This document shows positions 43,964 through 51,927 of a stretch of DNA of 64,000 bases, piece by piece (positions within the stretch are counted from its first letter, which is position 1; each line of letters opens with the position of its first letter). The stretch lies in the NCBI RefSeq assembly GCF_000744775.1, contig NZ_JQMP01000004.1, positions 372,001-436,000 of the forward strand. Reading direction: 5' to 3'. The notes under the pieces are model-generated. The model was not told the origin of the DNA and ran no database searches. It saw only the letters and a program-made list of their open reading frames with translations. Position numbers and translations under genes: made by a program. The stretch is from Thermorudis peleae. Its GTDB lineage: Bacteria; Chloroflexota; Chloroflexia; Thermomicrobiales; Thermomicrobiaceae.

Positions 43964-44227
43964 TTATCCCTGCCCAATCTCAGCACCGACGGGGATGCCC
44001 TCACGTAGTACCCGTCGCTGGCAGGCATCACAGAGGTAGCCCCAGCCCCACGCTGTATCCGTGAGGCAGTCTTCGGTGACACTCCAGACCACCGCACCGG
44101 CCGTGAATTGCTGACCACAGAGCGCACAGCGTACCTTTCCGGCATCCTCCAGTGGGACCGAAATGCGGTCGAAGAAGGTGTACAAGACGTCACCATACTC
44201 AAAAACGGTCGGCCTTGGCTCGTGCAC
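43964..44227 (-). CDS. Zinc-ribbon protein of the element
   Basis: An 87-residue protein with two CxxC knuckles, RCALCGQQF and YLCDACQRR, about 30 residues apart. The GTG at 44227 is preferred because AGGAGG lies six bases before it; the ATG two codons earlier would touch the ribosome site. Function unknown. It lies upstream of the replicase in the leftward operon, with a 63-bp gap. Confidence 0.6.
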   Translation of the reverse strand: MHEPRPTVFEYGDVLYTFFDRISVPLEDAGKVRCALCGQQFTAGAVVWSVTEDCLTDTAWGWGYLCDACQRRVLREGIPVGAEIGQG

Positions 44228-44280
44228 CGGCATCCTCCTTTCACGAGTGGCCCCGGGGCGAATCCCCCAGGGGCCACGTA

Positions 44281-44664
44281 TCAGAACACCTCGTCATCCG
44301 CATCGCCATCAGCCGGGAGCACCGTCTCAATCCGGTTCGTCTCCGACCCGTCAGGCCGGGCCCCTCGGCCAATCACCACCTTGACGGGCAAACCGATGAG
44401 CGTTTCCGTATCAACCGTCTCCCCAGCCTGGAGCTTGCGGCCAAGGGCGGCTTCAACGAACCCCCGGGCCACGCTCTTGGGGCCAAAGGCCATCGACGTT
44501 GGCCGCCGGACCGTGACCGACTTCGGCCCGGCAGTGACCGTGAAGACCCACACCAGGTAGCGTCGGCCGCTGCCATCTTCTCGTTCATCAACGGCAGTAA
44601 TCTCGGCGTCGTACAGGCCGGGCTTGAGCAAGACGTCGCCGCTGGTAGCGGTTAAGATGGGCAT
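44281..44664 (-). CDS. Conserved element protein, possibly ssDNA-binding-like
   Basis: A 127-residue protein rich in beta strands (LYDAEITAVDEREDGSGRRYLVWVFTV, then LIGLPVKVVIGRG) with an acidic tail ending ADGDADDEVF. The layout of a beta-barrel core and acidic C-terminus is that of phage DUF669-like or other single-strand-binding proteins, but no diagnostic motif is visible. The ATG follows AAAGGAG. Its place before the replicase would suit a replication accessory factor. Confidence 0.55.
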   Translation of the reverse strand: MPILTATSGDVLLKPGLYDAEITAVDEREDGSGRRYLVWVFTVTAGPKSVTVRRPTSMAFGPKSVARGFVEAALGRKLQAGETVDTETLIGLPVKVVIGRGARPDGSETNRIETVLPADGDADDEVF

Positions 44665-44700
44665 CGGTTTGCTCCTTTCACCGTGACTCCAGCAATCCCT

Positions 44701-45072
44701 TCACACCTCAACCATTCGTTCGACAAAAGGCCACTCCAGCCATGGGCATCGCTCGAACCACCGCATGGACACGTACAGTTCACCGTCATCGCCAACCTGG
44801 CCGACACGCTCGGCGACATCGAGCGGGAGTCGATAGCACCGCCGTTCCTGGTCGAACCGCACGATCCAGGCCGTCGCCCCCGCTTGCCGGGCCAACCTGA
44901 GGGCCTCAGGCGGCAAGCTGGGGGTCGAAAAGTGGCGGCCTTTGACGGGCATGGCCACGACAATTTCGCCGGTCGGCCAGGCCCGCACCACCTTGGCCAA
45001 GGTACAGATCTTCCCACGCTTCTTTTTGGTTATGGCAAAGTCTGGCGAGAGCGTCGATACTAGAGGTATCAC
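44701..45072 (-). CDS. Hypothetical protein of the element
   Basis: A 123-residue protein with no recognised family. It mixes strands and helices (GEIVVAMPVKGRHFSTP, then LPPEALRLARQAGATAWIVRFD) and ends in an aromatic-rich WFERCPWLEWPFVERMVEV. The GTG start follows GGAGATGG. It lies between the excisionase-like gene and the 127-residue protein on the same strand. Confidence 0.5.
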   Translation of the reverse strand: MIPLVSTLSPDFAITKKKRGKICTLAKVVRAWPTGEIVVAMPVKGRHFSTPSLPPEALRLARQAGATAWIVRFDQERRCYRLPLDVAERVGQVGDDGELYVSMRWFERCPWLEWPFVERMVEV

Positions 45073-45125
45073 GGTCCATCTCCATTCCTTGTTGGTCGGT
45101 CAGGTGGTGCCAGCGCCTGGCCGAC

Positions 45126-45365
45126 TTACTCCACGGGCTGCATGCCACTGGCAACGGGCGTCGTCACGGTCCCATCCTTGCCTCCTTTCTTTGCCCGCTC
45201 AACGGCGATCCGCTCGACTTCCTGGGGAGGGATAAGCCTCCCCAGTGGGGTCTTCACGCACGCCATCCGGCCGGTCTTCAGCCAGGTGCGCACCCGCTCA
45301 ACCGAGACCTCGAGCATCCTGGCTGCTTCCGCTGGGGTCAGATACTCCGTGGTCAGGTCCTGCAT
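45126..45365 (-). CDS. Excisionase-like winged-HTH protein
   Basis: A 79-residue protein. Residues 6-55 (YLTPAEAARMLEVSVERVRT, then WLKTGRMACVKTPLGRLIP) have the MerR/excisionase HTH pattern found in many Xis proteins, which bend att DNA and steer the integrase toward excision. The ATG at 45365 follows AAAGGAGG. It is divergent from the 249-residue gene across about 100 bp with four short direct repeats. A plain regulator is the alternative, as the family is mixed. Confidence 0.72.
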   Translation of the reverse strand: MQDLTTEYLTPAEAARMLEVSVERVRTWLKTGRMACVKTPLGRLIPPQEVERIAVERAKKGGKDGTVTTPVASGMQPVE

Positions 45366-45410
45366 CGTCTCCTCCTTTCGTGACCTGGCACTGGTATACT
45401 GACTTTTGCC

Positions 45411-45460
45411 TGCGGAGTAGAGGCCGTCGGCTGCGGAATGGTGCGGAGTACTGCGGAGTT
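45411..45460 (+). repeat. Four iteron-like direct repeats
   Basis: TGCGGAGTA at 45411, TGCGGAATG at 45432, TGCGGAGTA at 45442 and TGCGGAGTT at 45452, spaced 21, 10 and 10 bp, so all lie on about the same face of the helix. They occupy the divergent region between the excisionase-like gene and the 249-residue gene, ending just before the latter's GTG. Confidence 0.6.
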
Positions 45461-45466
45461 CCCTTC

Positions 45467-46216
45467 GTGCCGAAGACGAAAGAGCCTGGGAAGCACCTGG
45501 TCCCCGAAGTGCGGGCGTTCATCGATGCCGAGTTTGCGAAGGGCAAGACCGCTATCCAGGTCCATCGGGAGCTTGAGCGGCTCCGCCTGGATGAACGCCA
45601 GCGCTGGAACCGGTTGGGGGACGTTCCGTCCGACGACCTCTTCGTGTCGTACCGGCGCATCGCCGAACGTTGGCGCTGGTGGAAGGAGCGCCACGCTGCT
45701 GGCCCCCTAGCCAGTGAGCCGGGAACGCCTGTAGCGGGACATGGTGGGACACCGGCTGTCCAGAACGAGCACTTCCGTTGGTGCCAGCTCCCACCAGATG
45801 ATGCCCGGCTGGTGCTCACGGCCATCGCCGCCTGGGAAACGATCACCGGGACGTCGTGGGGGATCCTCAGTCGCCAGGTCGCTGAGACCATCGCCTACCT
45901 TGCCCGTGTCGCCCCTGACCTGCCGCCCCAGGCGGTCGCTGCGCTTGCTGACCAGACCGCCCGCTGGGAGCACTTGGACCCCGGCGAGCAGGAGCGCCGG
46001 TGGAACGCCCTCGGGCGGTTCCTCGGATACCGGCCGTGGGCGTCCCCCGACGCCGCCGTGCGGTACCAGGCAGCCGTTGGCCACGACAGCCACGTCACCC
46101 CGACCAAGGACGGCCTAGCCGTGTACGCCATCATCCTCTCGGCCACCGCTATCGGAAGTAGCGACGCCCGGGCGAGCCTCTCCGTCGGCTCACACTTCGA
46201 GCCCCAGCACCAGTGA
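45467..46216 (+). CDS. Element protein of unknown function on the opposite strand
   Basis: A 249-residue protein, one of only two rightward genes in the element. It is rich in Trp and Arg, starts MPKTKEPGKHLVPEVRAFID, and continues with a basic helix (RRIAERWRWWKERHAAGP). The second half is helical (RLVLTAIAAWETITGTSWG, LARVAPDLPPQAVAALADQT). The GTG at 45467 follows GGAG and overlaps the last iteron-like repeat region. No family is recognised. Basic N-terminus and placement next to the repeats suggest DNA binding or origin control. Its end overlaps the convergent 114-residue gene by 27 bp. Confidence 0.55.
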   Translation: MPKTKEPGKHLVPEVRAFIDAEFAKGKTAIQVHRELERLRLDERQRWNRLGDVPSDDLFVSYRRIAERWRWWKERHAAGPLASEPGTPVAGHGGTPAVQNEHFRWCQLPPDDARLVLTAIAAWETITGTSWGILSRQVAETIAYLARVAPDLPPQAVAALADQTARWEHLDPGEQERRWNALGRFLGYRPWASPDAAVRYQAAVGHDSHVTPTKDGLAVYAIILSATAIGSSDARASLSVGSHFEPQHQ

Positions 46217-46534
46217 GGTCACCCTCTCATCATCTGGCACCTGGTGGCACCCCGTGTCACCTCCATCTGGCTCGTAGTCGTTCTGCAAGAGCCACCGTAC
46301 CGCCTCAGCCTCGGTCACTTCCTCCCAGCGGTCGGTGCTCCCCTGCCACTGGCTCCACCAGTGCCGAATCCAGCGGCCGCTCTTGGTCCGGTACAGCTCC
46401 TCGTGGTCCCACTGGCTGCCGGTCGCTTTCGACACCCAGTTCCGTCCGTCCCACTCCCGAGCCTCATCGAACCGGGTCGCTTTCTCCCGGTCAAACCAGC
46501 GCCCGGTCCCATCCGTCAACACCTGTCGCTTCAT
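46190..46534 (-). CDS. Trp-rich hypothetical protein of the element
   Basis: A 114-residue protein with ten tryptophans in repeated short motifs: GTGRWFDREKAT, REWDGRNWVSKAT, YRTKSGRWIRHWW, STDRWEEVTEAEA. The repeats suggest a beta-rich fold made of similar units. The ATG at 46534 follows GGGAGG and lies 13 bp after the previous gene. No family recognised. Confidence 0.55.
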   Translation of the reverse strand: MKRQVLTDGTGRWFDREKATRFDEAREWDGRNWVSKATGSQWDHEELYRTKSGRWIRHWWSQWQGSTDRWEEVTEAEAVRWLLQNDYEPDGGDTGCHQVPDDERVTSLVLGLEV

Positions 46535-46547
46535 CACGGTCCTCCCG

Positions 46548-46898
46548 TCAGCAGTCTTCAGGCCACAGGCCAAGGTCAACCAAGGCCGCCCGCACCTGGG
46601 CATGCCGGTCCTGCAGCCCTTCCATGGCGGTGGTGAGCGGGCCACTCCCCCGCCACAGCACCTGGCTGATGTCCTGGTCCTGGGCTTCCAGCACTTCCTC
46701 CAGGGCCGCCTGGTCGTCATCTGTCCAGCAGCCCACCCGTTCGGCAAGGGCGGCCAGGACGAGAGCCCGTTCGTAGGCGTGCTGGGCCAGGGTCAGGGCC
46801 GCCTCAGCCACCGCCCGCTGGGCATGCAGCAGGTCACGCAAGGAAACCGTGAGCGAGAAGAGGGTGGTCGTCGGTCCGTCATCAGTCGAGTGGGTCAT
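46548..46898 (-). CDS. Helical hypothetical protein of the element
   Basis: A 116-residue protein, almost wholly alpha-helical (LLHAQRAVAEAALTLAQHAY, then DDDQAALEEVLEAQDQDIS), acidic overall. The ATG at 46898 follows GGAGGCGCAAGCG. It lies 110 bp downstream of the integrase gene on the same strand. No family recognised; it could be a small structural-mimic or regulatory protein. Confidence 0.5.
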   Translation of the reverse strand: MTHSTDDGPTTTLFSLTVSLRDLLHAQRAVAEAALTLAQHAYERALVLAALAERVGCWTDDDQAALEEVLEAQDQDISQVLWRGSGPLTTAMEGLQDRHAQVRAALVDLGLWPEDC

Positions 46899-47008
46899 CG
46901 CTTGCGCCTCCATTCAGCGCCGTGTGCTGTTCCGTCCGTCGCCCCCATGGGCCCCCGCAGGCCCACTGGCGCTGGGTGGAGCCCGTGCCCGCATGGCCGC
47001 CCTCCCCT

Positions 47009-48085
47009 TCAGGACAACAGCGCCTGTTCGACCGCCCGGGCCACCCAGTGGCCGTCAGTGATGGCATGGCTGTAGAGCCCACTGGTAATCGCCGGCGTGG
47101 CATGACCCAGCCGCCGGGAGACGTCCGGGAGTGGCACCCCAGCGGCCAGCGCCAGGCTGACATGGGCATGCCGGAGCTGGTGCACCGTCAAGCGGGGAAT
47201 CCCGGCCTGCTGGCAGCACCGTCGCACCGCAGCGAGCACGACCGATTCTTGCTGGGGCTTGCCGGTCTGGCTGGGGAAGACCAGGCCCCAGTCCTGCCAG
47301 GCCGGGCCTGCCCGTAACCGCCGTTCGGCCACCAGAGCCCGCTGCCGCTTGAGCAGCTGCACCCCCACGTCTCCCAGTGGGATGCACCGGTGCCCGTTCA
47401 CGGTCTTGGGGGGAGTCTCCACCCACTGGCCCCGGAGCCACTGGCCACTCCGATCGACCCGCACCAGTGCCCGGTCCAGGTCAACCGCAGCCCAGCGCAG
47501 CGCCAGTGCTTCCCCAAGCCGCACCCCGGTCAGGAGCAGCACGCCCACCAGTGGGGCACCCGGATCGGGACTGGTCAGGCAAACCTCGAGGAGCCGTTTG
47601 AGGTCATCCAGGGCAGGCAGGGCAGGCCGTGGAGGCTGGTAACGGGGCAGCACCAGCCGGTCACAGGGGTTCTCGGACAGATACCCCCAGCGCACTGCCA
47701 CGGCAAAGAGCCGGTGGAGCACCCGGGCCGTCTGGCTGGCTGCCCGGCCGGGGATGCTGTCCAGCACCTGCTGCAGCCGGTCAGGGGCGAGGTGGGCCAG
47801 CCGCACCCCACCAAGGCTGGGGAAGACGTACTGCCCCAGCAGCCGCTGGTAATCGGCCAACGTGCGGGGCTTCCAGTGCCGGGCCTCGGTGGCCAGCCAG
47901 CGCTGGGCCAGTTGCCGCAGCGTGAGCCCGCTGGGCGGGGTCCGCCCCTCGGCCAGCTGCTGCTGGAGCGCTGCCAGCTTGGCCTGCACCGCTGCTTCAC
48001 TGGGGCCGTAGAGGCTCTTCCGGCGGCCGTTGACCATGATGCGGGCCTCGTACCGCCCATCGTGCCGTAACCGGATCGTTCCCAT
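47009..48085 (-). CDS. int: Tyrosine recombinase (integrase)
   Basis: A 358-residue phage-type integrase. The N-terminal 60 residues are an AP2-like arm-binding domain (RHDGRYEARIMVNGRRKSLY), followed by the SAM-like core-binding domain and the catalytic domain with Arg in LLTGVRLGEALAL, HxxR in VHQLRHAHVSL, His in LGHATPAIT and the nucleophile Tyr in SGLYSHA. The ATG at 48085 follows GGGAGG. It sits 112 bp from the right repeat and should carry out integration into, and excision from, the tRNA-Ser site. All active-site residues are present, so the element may still be mobile. Confidence 0.93.
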   Translation of the reverse strand: MGTIRLRHDGRYEARIMVNGRRKSLYGPSEAAVQAKLAALQQQLAEGRTPPSGLTLRQLAQRWLATEARHWKPRTLADYQRLLGQYVFPSLGGVRLAHLAPDRLQQVLDSIPGRAASQTARVLHRLFAVAVRWGYLSENPCDRLVLPRYQPPRPALPALDDLKRLLEVCLTSPDPGAPLVGVLLLTGVRLGEALALRWAAVDLDRALVRVDRSGQWLRGQWVETPPKTVNGHRCIPLGDVGVQLLKRQRALVAERRLRAGPAWQDWGLVFPSQTGKPQQESVVLAAVRRCCQQAGIPRLTVHQLRHAHVSLALAAGVPLPDVSRRLGHATPAITSGLYSHAITDGHWVARAVEQALLS

Positions 48086-48135
48086 CGATTGCCTCCCTCC
48101 TGGGCAAGGGGGAAGCACGGGGTTCCCGGCCGGGC

Positions 48136-48155
48136 TGGGGTCAGGCTGGGGTCAG
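48136..48155 (+). other. Candidate integrase arm sites, right end
   Basis: TGGGGTCAG occurs at 48136-48144 and 48147-48155, 11 bp apart, between the integrase start and the right repeat, mirroring the pair at the left end. Confidence 0.45.
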
Positions 48156-48196
48156 GGGCTGGGGAAGGCCGTGGGGATGGGCTGGGGACTGGGGAA

Positions 48197-48254
48197 GGCG
48201 GTCTTGAAAACCGCAAGGCGATGAGCCTCGGGGGTTCGAATCCCTCCCTCTCCG
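48197..48254 (+). pseudogene. 3' fragment of tRNA-Ser (TGA)
   Basis: The fragment begins in the anticodon stem and runs to the discriminator base; the 5' half (acceptor strand and D-arm) is missing and replaced by element sequence. It is the displaced 3' half left by integration at this tRNA gene. Confidence 0.9.
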
Positions 48255-48271
48255 CCGGGCGAGACCAGCCT

Positions 48272-48363
48272 GGGAAGGTGCCTGAGCGGTCGAAAGGGGT
48301 CGCCTGCTAAGCGATTGGGGCTGGCATAACCGGCCCCCGTGGGTTCGAATCCCACCCTTCCCG
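48272..48363 (+). tRNA. tRNA-Ser (anticodon GCT), right copy
   Basis: A complete second copy of tRNA-Ser(GCT), with the same anticodon loop CTGCTAA and acceptor stem; it differs from the left copy only by C at 48287 in the D-loop. It lacks the promoter that serves the left pair unless transcription comes from within the element. Confidence 0.9.
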
Positions 48364-48365
48364 CC

Positions 48366-49795
48366 GACAGAATCTGTCACCTTCGCTACCGGTGCAGGAC
48401 ACTATTGCACCATGCCCAAGTAAAGACTCAGCAAGTACTCTACCCTGCTAGTGACAGGGCCAGCTTCACGAGCTGGCCTGAAAGCACAATCTACTGTTCG
48501 CGCGCCTTCCGTCTACCTGATCGTTACCTCGTTTAGGACGATAGCAACCCGAGCAAGAGCGTTACTCAATTCGGCGGCAGCCGATAACTGGCATACATCA
48601 CATCACGACCAGTACCACCATTGCGCTCCTGCTTTCTGCCCAGGCAATTGCAGCACACGCGCCATCCTCAGAGAATCACAGGAGCTACACATCCATCCCA
48701 ACGCTCGACACGTTATTCGAGCATCCGAGAACACTGTCTCTCAACCAGTGGACGCAGTCACTTAGCTTGACGTTCGCCTTATCTTTTTGCCCTGATCAGC
48801 CTCACTTTGCCCACATTCATGCCAAACAGGCTCCTGGAAGCCAACTGCTTCATTGTGACGATGACGGGAATACCTGTCTTCCCGTTACTGGACGAAGATA
48901 GTGATGTGACAAGTGTGATCGATAAACCTTGACGAGTTAGAGACCGATGATTAATGGTTGAGCGGACTGTTCTCCGATACAGGCACACGCTGAGCAGCAG
49001 GGATGTGTGACCGGAAATGCGGCTTAAGGCGGAAAACTTGGGTGCCTCGCTCGTCACTCTGAGGACTGCTGAGCAATCATCGACGAGCGTTGTTTCCGAG
49101 GGCGAGTAATCGGATGCATGGTATATATCAGTCGATAGAATGTCTGTGCAAACTCATCTCCTTTTCGCACATACCGGTGGCGTTATCAGTGCCGCAATGT
49201 TAAGGAATATCACATGATCGATCGGCTCCCGCTTCATGATACCTGACCAAATCATATATTGTTTTTGGAAGGCTACAACGGCTCAGGTGTACGGGATCAA
49301 GGAACACGATTCTATATAATCCACACCTGCAAGCCGGTAACGTCCCAAGTCAGTAAGCAGGTAATCGATGCTGAGCATCATGGCCAACTACACACTCGAA
49401 GGGGAAGGGAAAGCGGCAAAGGCAGCACTCCGCATCTACAGAACGTGAGACCTAGGGAGCTGACGAAAGTGAAGCTGAGCCCGCTGCACAGGCAATCTTT
49501 TCCATACCGACAACTGAGACAGCTGCCATCGCGCCATTGCGCGCTGAGGTAGCTGCAACGCCGGAGCGTAACCGTCACTGTACCGGAGCATGCCAGCAGT
49601 GTGCACCTACGGGCCAAGCGCTAGAGCAACAGAGCTATAGAAGGAGACGTGGATCGAGTAGTGGGCAGCAATATCAGCTGACGAGACCGACAACACCCAT
49701 GCATCTGGTACTCGAAGCAGGGCTTCGAACCGAATACAGTCCAGTGATACTTAGGTACAGGTTGATCATCGGGACAAACGAGAGGCTGGTACCGG
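48366..49795. other. Gene-poor region between the element and the cas operon
   Basis: 1430 bp without a frame that looks coding on either strand and without direct repeats of CRISPR type. A stable hairpin (GGCCAGCT, loop TCACG, AGCTGGCC) lies at 48459-48478. The base composition is lower in GC than the element. It may be decayed mobile DNA, or lost cas6 and adaptation genes; no remnant could be identified. Confidence 0.5.
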
Positions 49796-51886
49796 ATGAT
49801 TCGAAGTCTGCAAGCGTTAGGCAGGTATATCCGGAACGCTCTCGGGAACGATCCGGAAGCTATTGTGGAACAACTCGCCTTGACCAGTGCGGATGACGAA
49901 ATGGGAAGCGACCCGGAGGGGCGTTCGACGCGCGGCACTCAACAGCTGTACCTGGGCATTTTGGACATTTGCCCTGCACAAGGTCTGTTACGGCATCGTC
50001 TCGAAGAAGTAAGTCCGGAAACGTTGCGCCGATATCTATGGCTTCAGCTCATGAAGTTCTCACCAGGTGGAGATGTCCGCGATGTCACGGTGCGCGATCT
50101 TAAGTATCTCCTTGGTCCAGTCTTCGCCGGTCTCGCCCCAAAACGGCTGGGCTTAGATGGGCAGCAACATGAGGCACTCGACGAGTTAGCCAGTGTGCTC
50201 GCACCGGCGCTCGCCCGGCTGCGCGACTTCGGTGGGAAGACGCGTGAGCGGTTTATTCTCGACCTCGACGGTCTCCGTCTCGATCCGCCGGCCCTTACGC
50301 AGCACGATGGCCAGCTCATCAGTGTACGCGACGCCGTCCTCAAGGTGGCGTGGGACAAGCTGAACGAAGTAGAAGCGAAGAAACGAGCTGAAGTACTTGC
50401 GAAGGAACTTCGTGATTTGCTCGGATGGAAGCGAGACGTTCAATACGTGACACTGAGCATCGAAGGACACCCAATTGCACAGGAACCGGCATATCGGCGC
50501 TTTGTTTTCTCGATTCTGGTCGATGAGCCATTCAGCAATGCAGTACAGGGAACCTGCCATCTTTGTGGAACGCAGGCGGAAGTAACGATGAACTTCGTTC
50601 CTATGCGTATCAAAGTGTATATCAATGACAAGGTAAGCTTCGCTGGTCATCTCGTTCAGGACGGTTTTCTGGAGCGCTATAGTGTCTGCAAGCAGTGTTA
50701 TATCGATCTTCTTTTAGCTGATCGACTCTTGGAACAAGAGTTAGAGTCGCGGTTATTGCAAACCTCGGTTTTCCTCATCCCAGAATTTCTTAGTGAGCCC
50801 ACTGGTAAGCTCGATGAGGTACGACGTCGGCTCCAGCGCATTCGTCAAGAATCGACGGAGTTGGCACGGCTCCGCGAGCTGCGCAGAACGCCCGAGGATA
50901 TCGCCCGGGCTGCACAGGAGCGCGCTGGCCTGTACGCTGCTCTGACATTGCTCTTCCATGAAAAACAGAACATGGCGGTGAAGGTCCGCGAGGTCATTGC
51001 CGAGTTACCTCCCTCCCGTATCCAAGCGGTGATTCGAGCCATCAATATGGTGAATGACGCGGCTGCAGAAGACGGTTGGGCCGCTCCGTTTGTCCCCAGT
51101 GACCAGGAGAGTTGGTTTGTCGGTCTCGACGATCTCCTTGATGCGCTCCCGCTGCGACGCAGTCAAAGTGCCCCGGTGGTACGTCCCGCGTTGACACTTG
51201 CCCGGCAGCTTCTGCAGCGAGAGCCGATCGATCTCACAGCGCTCCACGCTGATTTCCTGGAAGGTGCACGTGCAATCGTGAGCCAGCACGCTGGGTACTG
51301 GGTCGTGCCGCGCTCGTGGGAGCAGCGAACGCCGAATCCTGACCAGTTGGACCGGACACTGCGTCAATTCATCGCCCGAACGCTCGCTTTGCGACTGATT
51401 GCGAGGTATGTCGGTTGTGTTGACATCGGAGGTGCTGGAGTGGATGCGGCAATTCCTGATCTTTACCGAAACGCGATGACCGGCCTCGAACTGAACGAGC
51501 AGGAGCAAAGCCTCTTCTTGCTCGGCGTTCTCGTGGCCCGAGTTGCTTCAGAACAATATCGAAGCGACCAGTCAGGGACGAAACCAATCCTAGAGAAGCT
51601 GAACTACACTGGTATGTCGCTGCCCCGCGTCACGGTCTTCGCAACCGAACTTTTCGACAAACTCCGCCAATACCGGCTTCTGAGTGGGCCTGGAGCGGCG
51701 GAGAACGAACTACTGTATGCCGAGGCATTGCAGCGACTCACGCGACACCGCGACCGGTGGCGGCTGAGCGATGCCGAAAACGTCTATTTCATCCTCGCAG
51801 GGTACTCCTATGAAACGGGGCGTATTATCCGAACTAGAAAGGAGAAGACCAAGGCACAGGAAACGATGGAAGAATACCCCAATTGA
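49796..51886 (+). CDS. cas8b: CRISPR type I-B Cas8b/Csh1-like large subunit
   Basis: A 696-residue protein, first of the cas operon. A zinc-binding region with TCHLCGTQAEV (about residue 253) and VCKQCYIDLL (about residue 298) is typical of the Csh1/Cas8b family, which forms the large subunit of Cascade and recognises the PAM. The rest is poorly conserved, as usual for Cas8. The ATG follows GAGAGG. cas7, cas5 and cas3 follow with gaps of 41 bp, 6 bp and an overlap. Subtype I-B is inferred from the Cas8/Cas7 combination. Confidence 0.82.
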   Translation: MIRSLQALGRYIRNALGNDPEAIVEQLALTSADDEMGSDPEGRSTRGTQQLYLGILDICPAQGLLRHRLEEVSPETLRRYLWLQLMKFSPGGDVRDVTVRDLKYLLGPVFAGLAPKRLGLDGQQHEALDELASVLAPALARLRDFGGKTRERFILDLDGLRLDPPALTQHDGQLISVRDAVLKVAWDKLNEVEAKKRAEVLAKELRDLLGWKRDVQYVTLSIEGHPIAQEPAYRRFVFSILVDEPFSNAVQGTCHLCGTQAEVTMNFVPMRIKVYINDKVSFAGHLVQDGFLERYSVCKQCYIDLLLADRLLEQELESRLLQTSVFLIPEFLSEPTGKLDEVRRRLQRIRQESTELARLRELRRTPEDIARAAQERAGLYAALTLLFHEKQNMAVKVREVIAELPPSRIQAVIRAINMVNDAAAEDGWAAPFVPSDQESWFVGLDDLLDALPLRRSQSAPVVRPALTLARQLLQREPIDLTALHADFLEGARAIVSQHAGYWVVPRSWEQRTPNPDQLDRTLRQFIARTLALRLIARYVGCVDIGGAGVDAAIPDLYRNAMTGLELNEQEQSLFLLGVLVARVASEQYRSDQSGTKPILEKLNYTGMSLPRVTVFATELFDKLRQYRLLSGPGAAENELLYAEALQRLTRHRDRWRLSDAENVYFILAGYSYETGRIIRTRKEKTKAQETMEEYPN

Positions 51887-51927
51887 AGTGTCATTGAGGG
51901 AACAAATGATATTGAGGAGGACAAATC

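Larger units (their letters stand above)
38651..48365. mobile_element. Integrated element resembling a phage satellite (PICI-like), 9.7 kb
   Basis: The element is bounded by 169-bp direct repeats that overlap tRNA-Ser genes. It carries an integrase next to the right end, an excisionase-like protein, a primase-polymerase/helicase replication protein, a small nuclease, two terminase-small-subunit-like proteins, a Cro/C1 repressor at the left end and several small zinc proteins. There are no capsid, portal, tail, large terminase, lysis or conjugation genes. GC content is clearly higher than in the flanks. Size and gene set suit a phage-inducible chromosomal island. A small integrative plasmid is the main alternative. 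Confidence 0.75.
48197..48365 (+). repeat. Right 169-bp direct repeat (attR)
   Basis: Second copy of the sequence at 38651-38819, differing at one base. Left of it lies element DNA, right of it the gene-poor region before the cas genes. Confidence 0.93.

Noticed and set aside
38651-48365. Complete prophage
   Set aside because: No capsid, portal, tail, large terminase or lysis gene can be found in the 9.7 kb.
48779-49057. Possible transposase remnant on the minus strand
   Set aside because: The 92-codon frame is Ser-rich and shows no DDE or HTH motif; no terminal inverted repeats flank it.
48366-49795. CRISPR array beside the cas operon
   Set aside because: I looked for regularly spaced direct repeats of 28-37 bp here and at 57607-57925; none occur.
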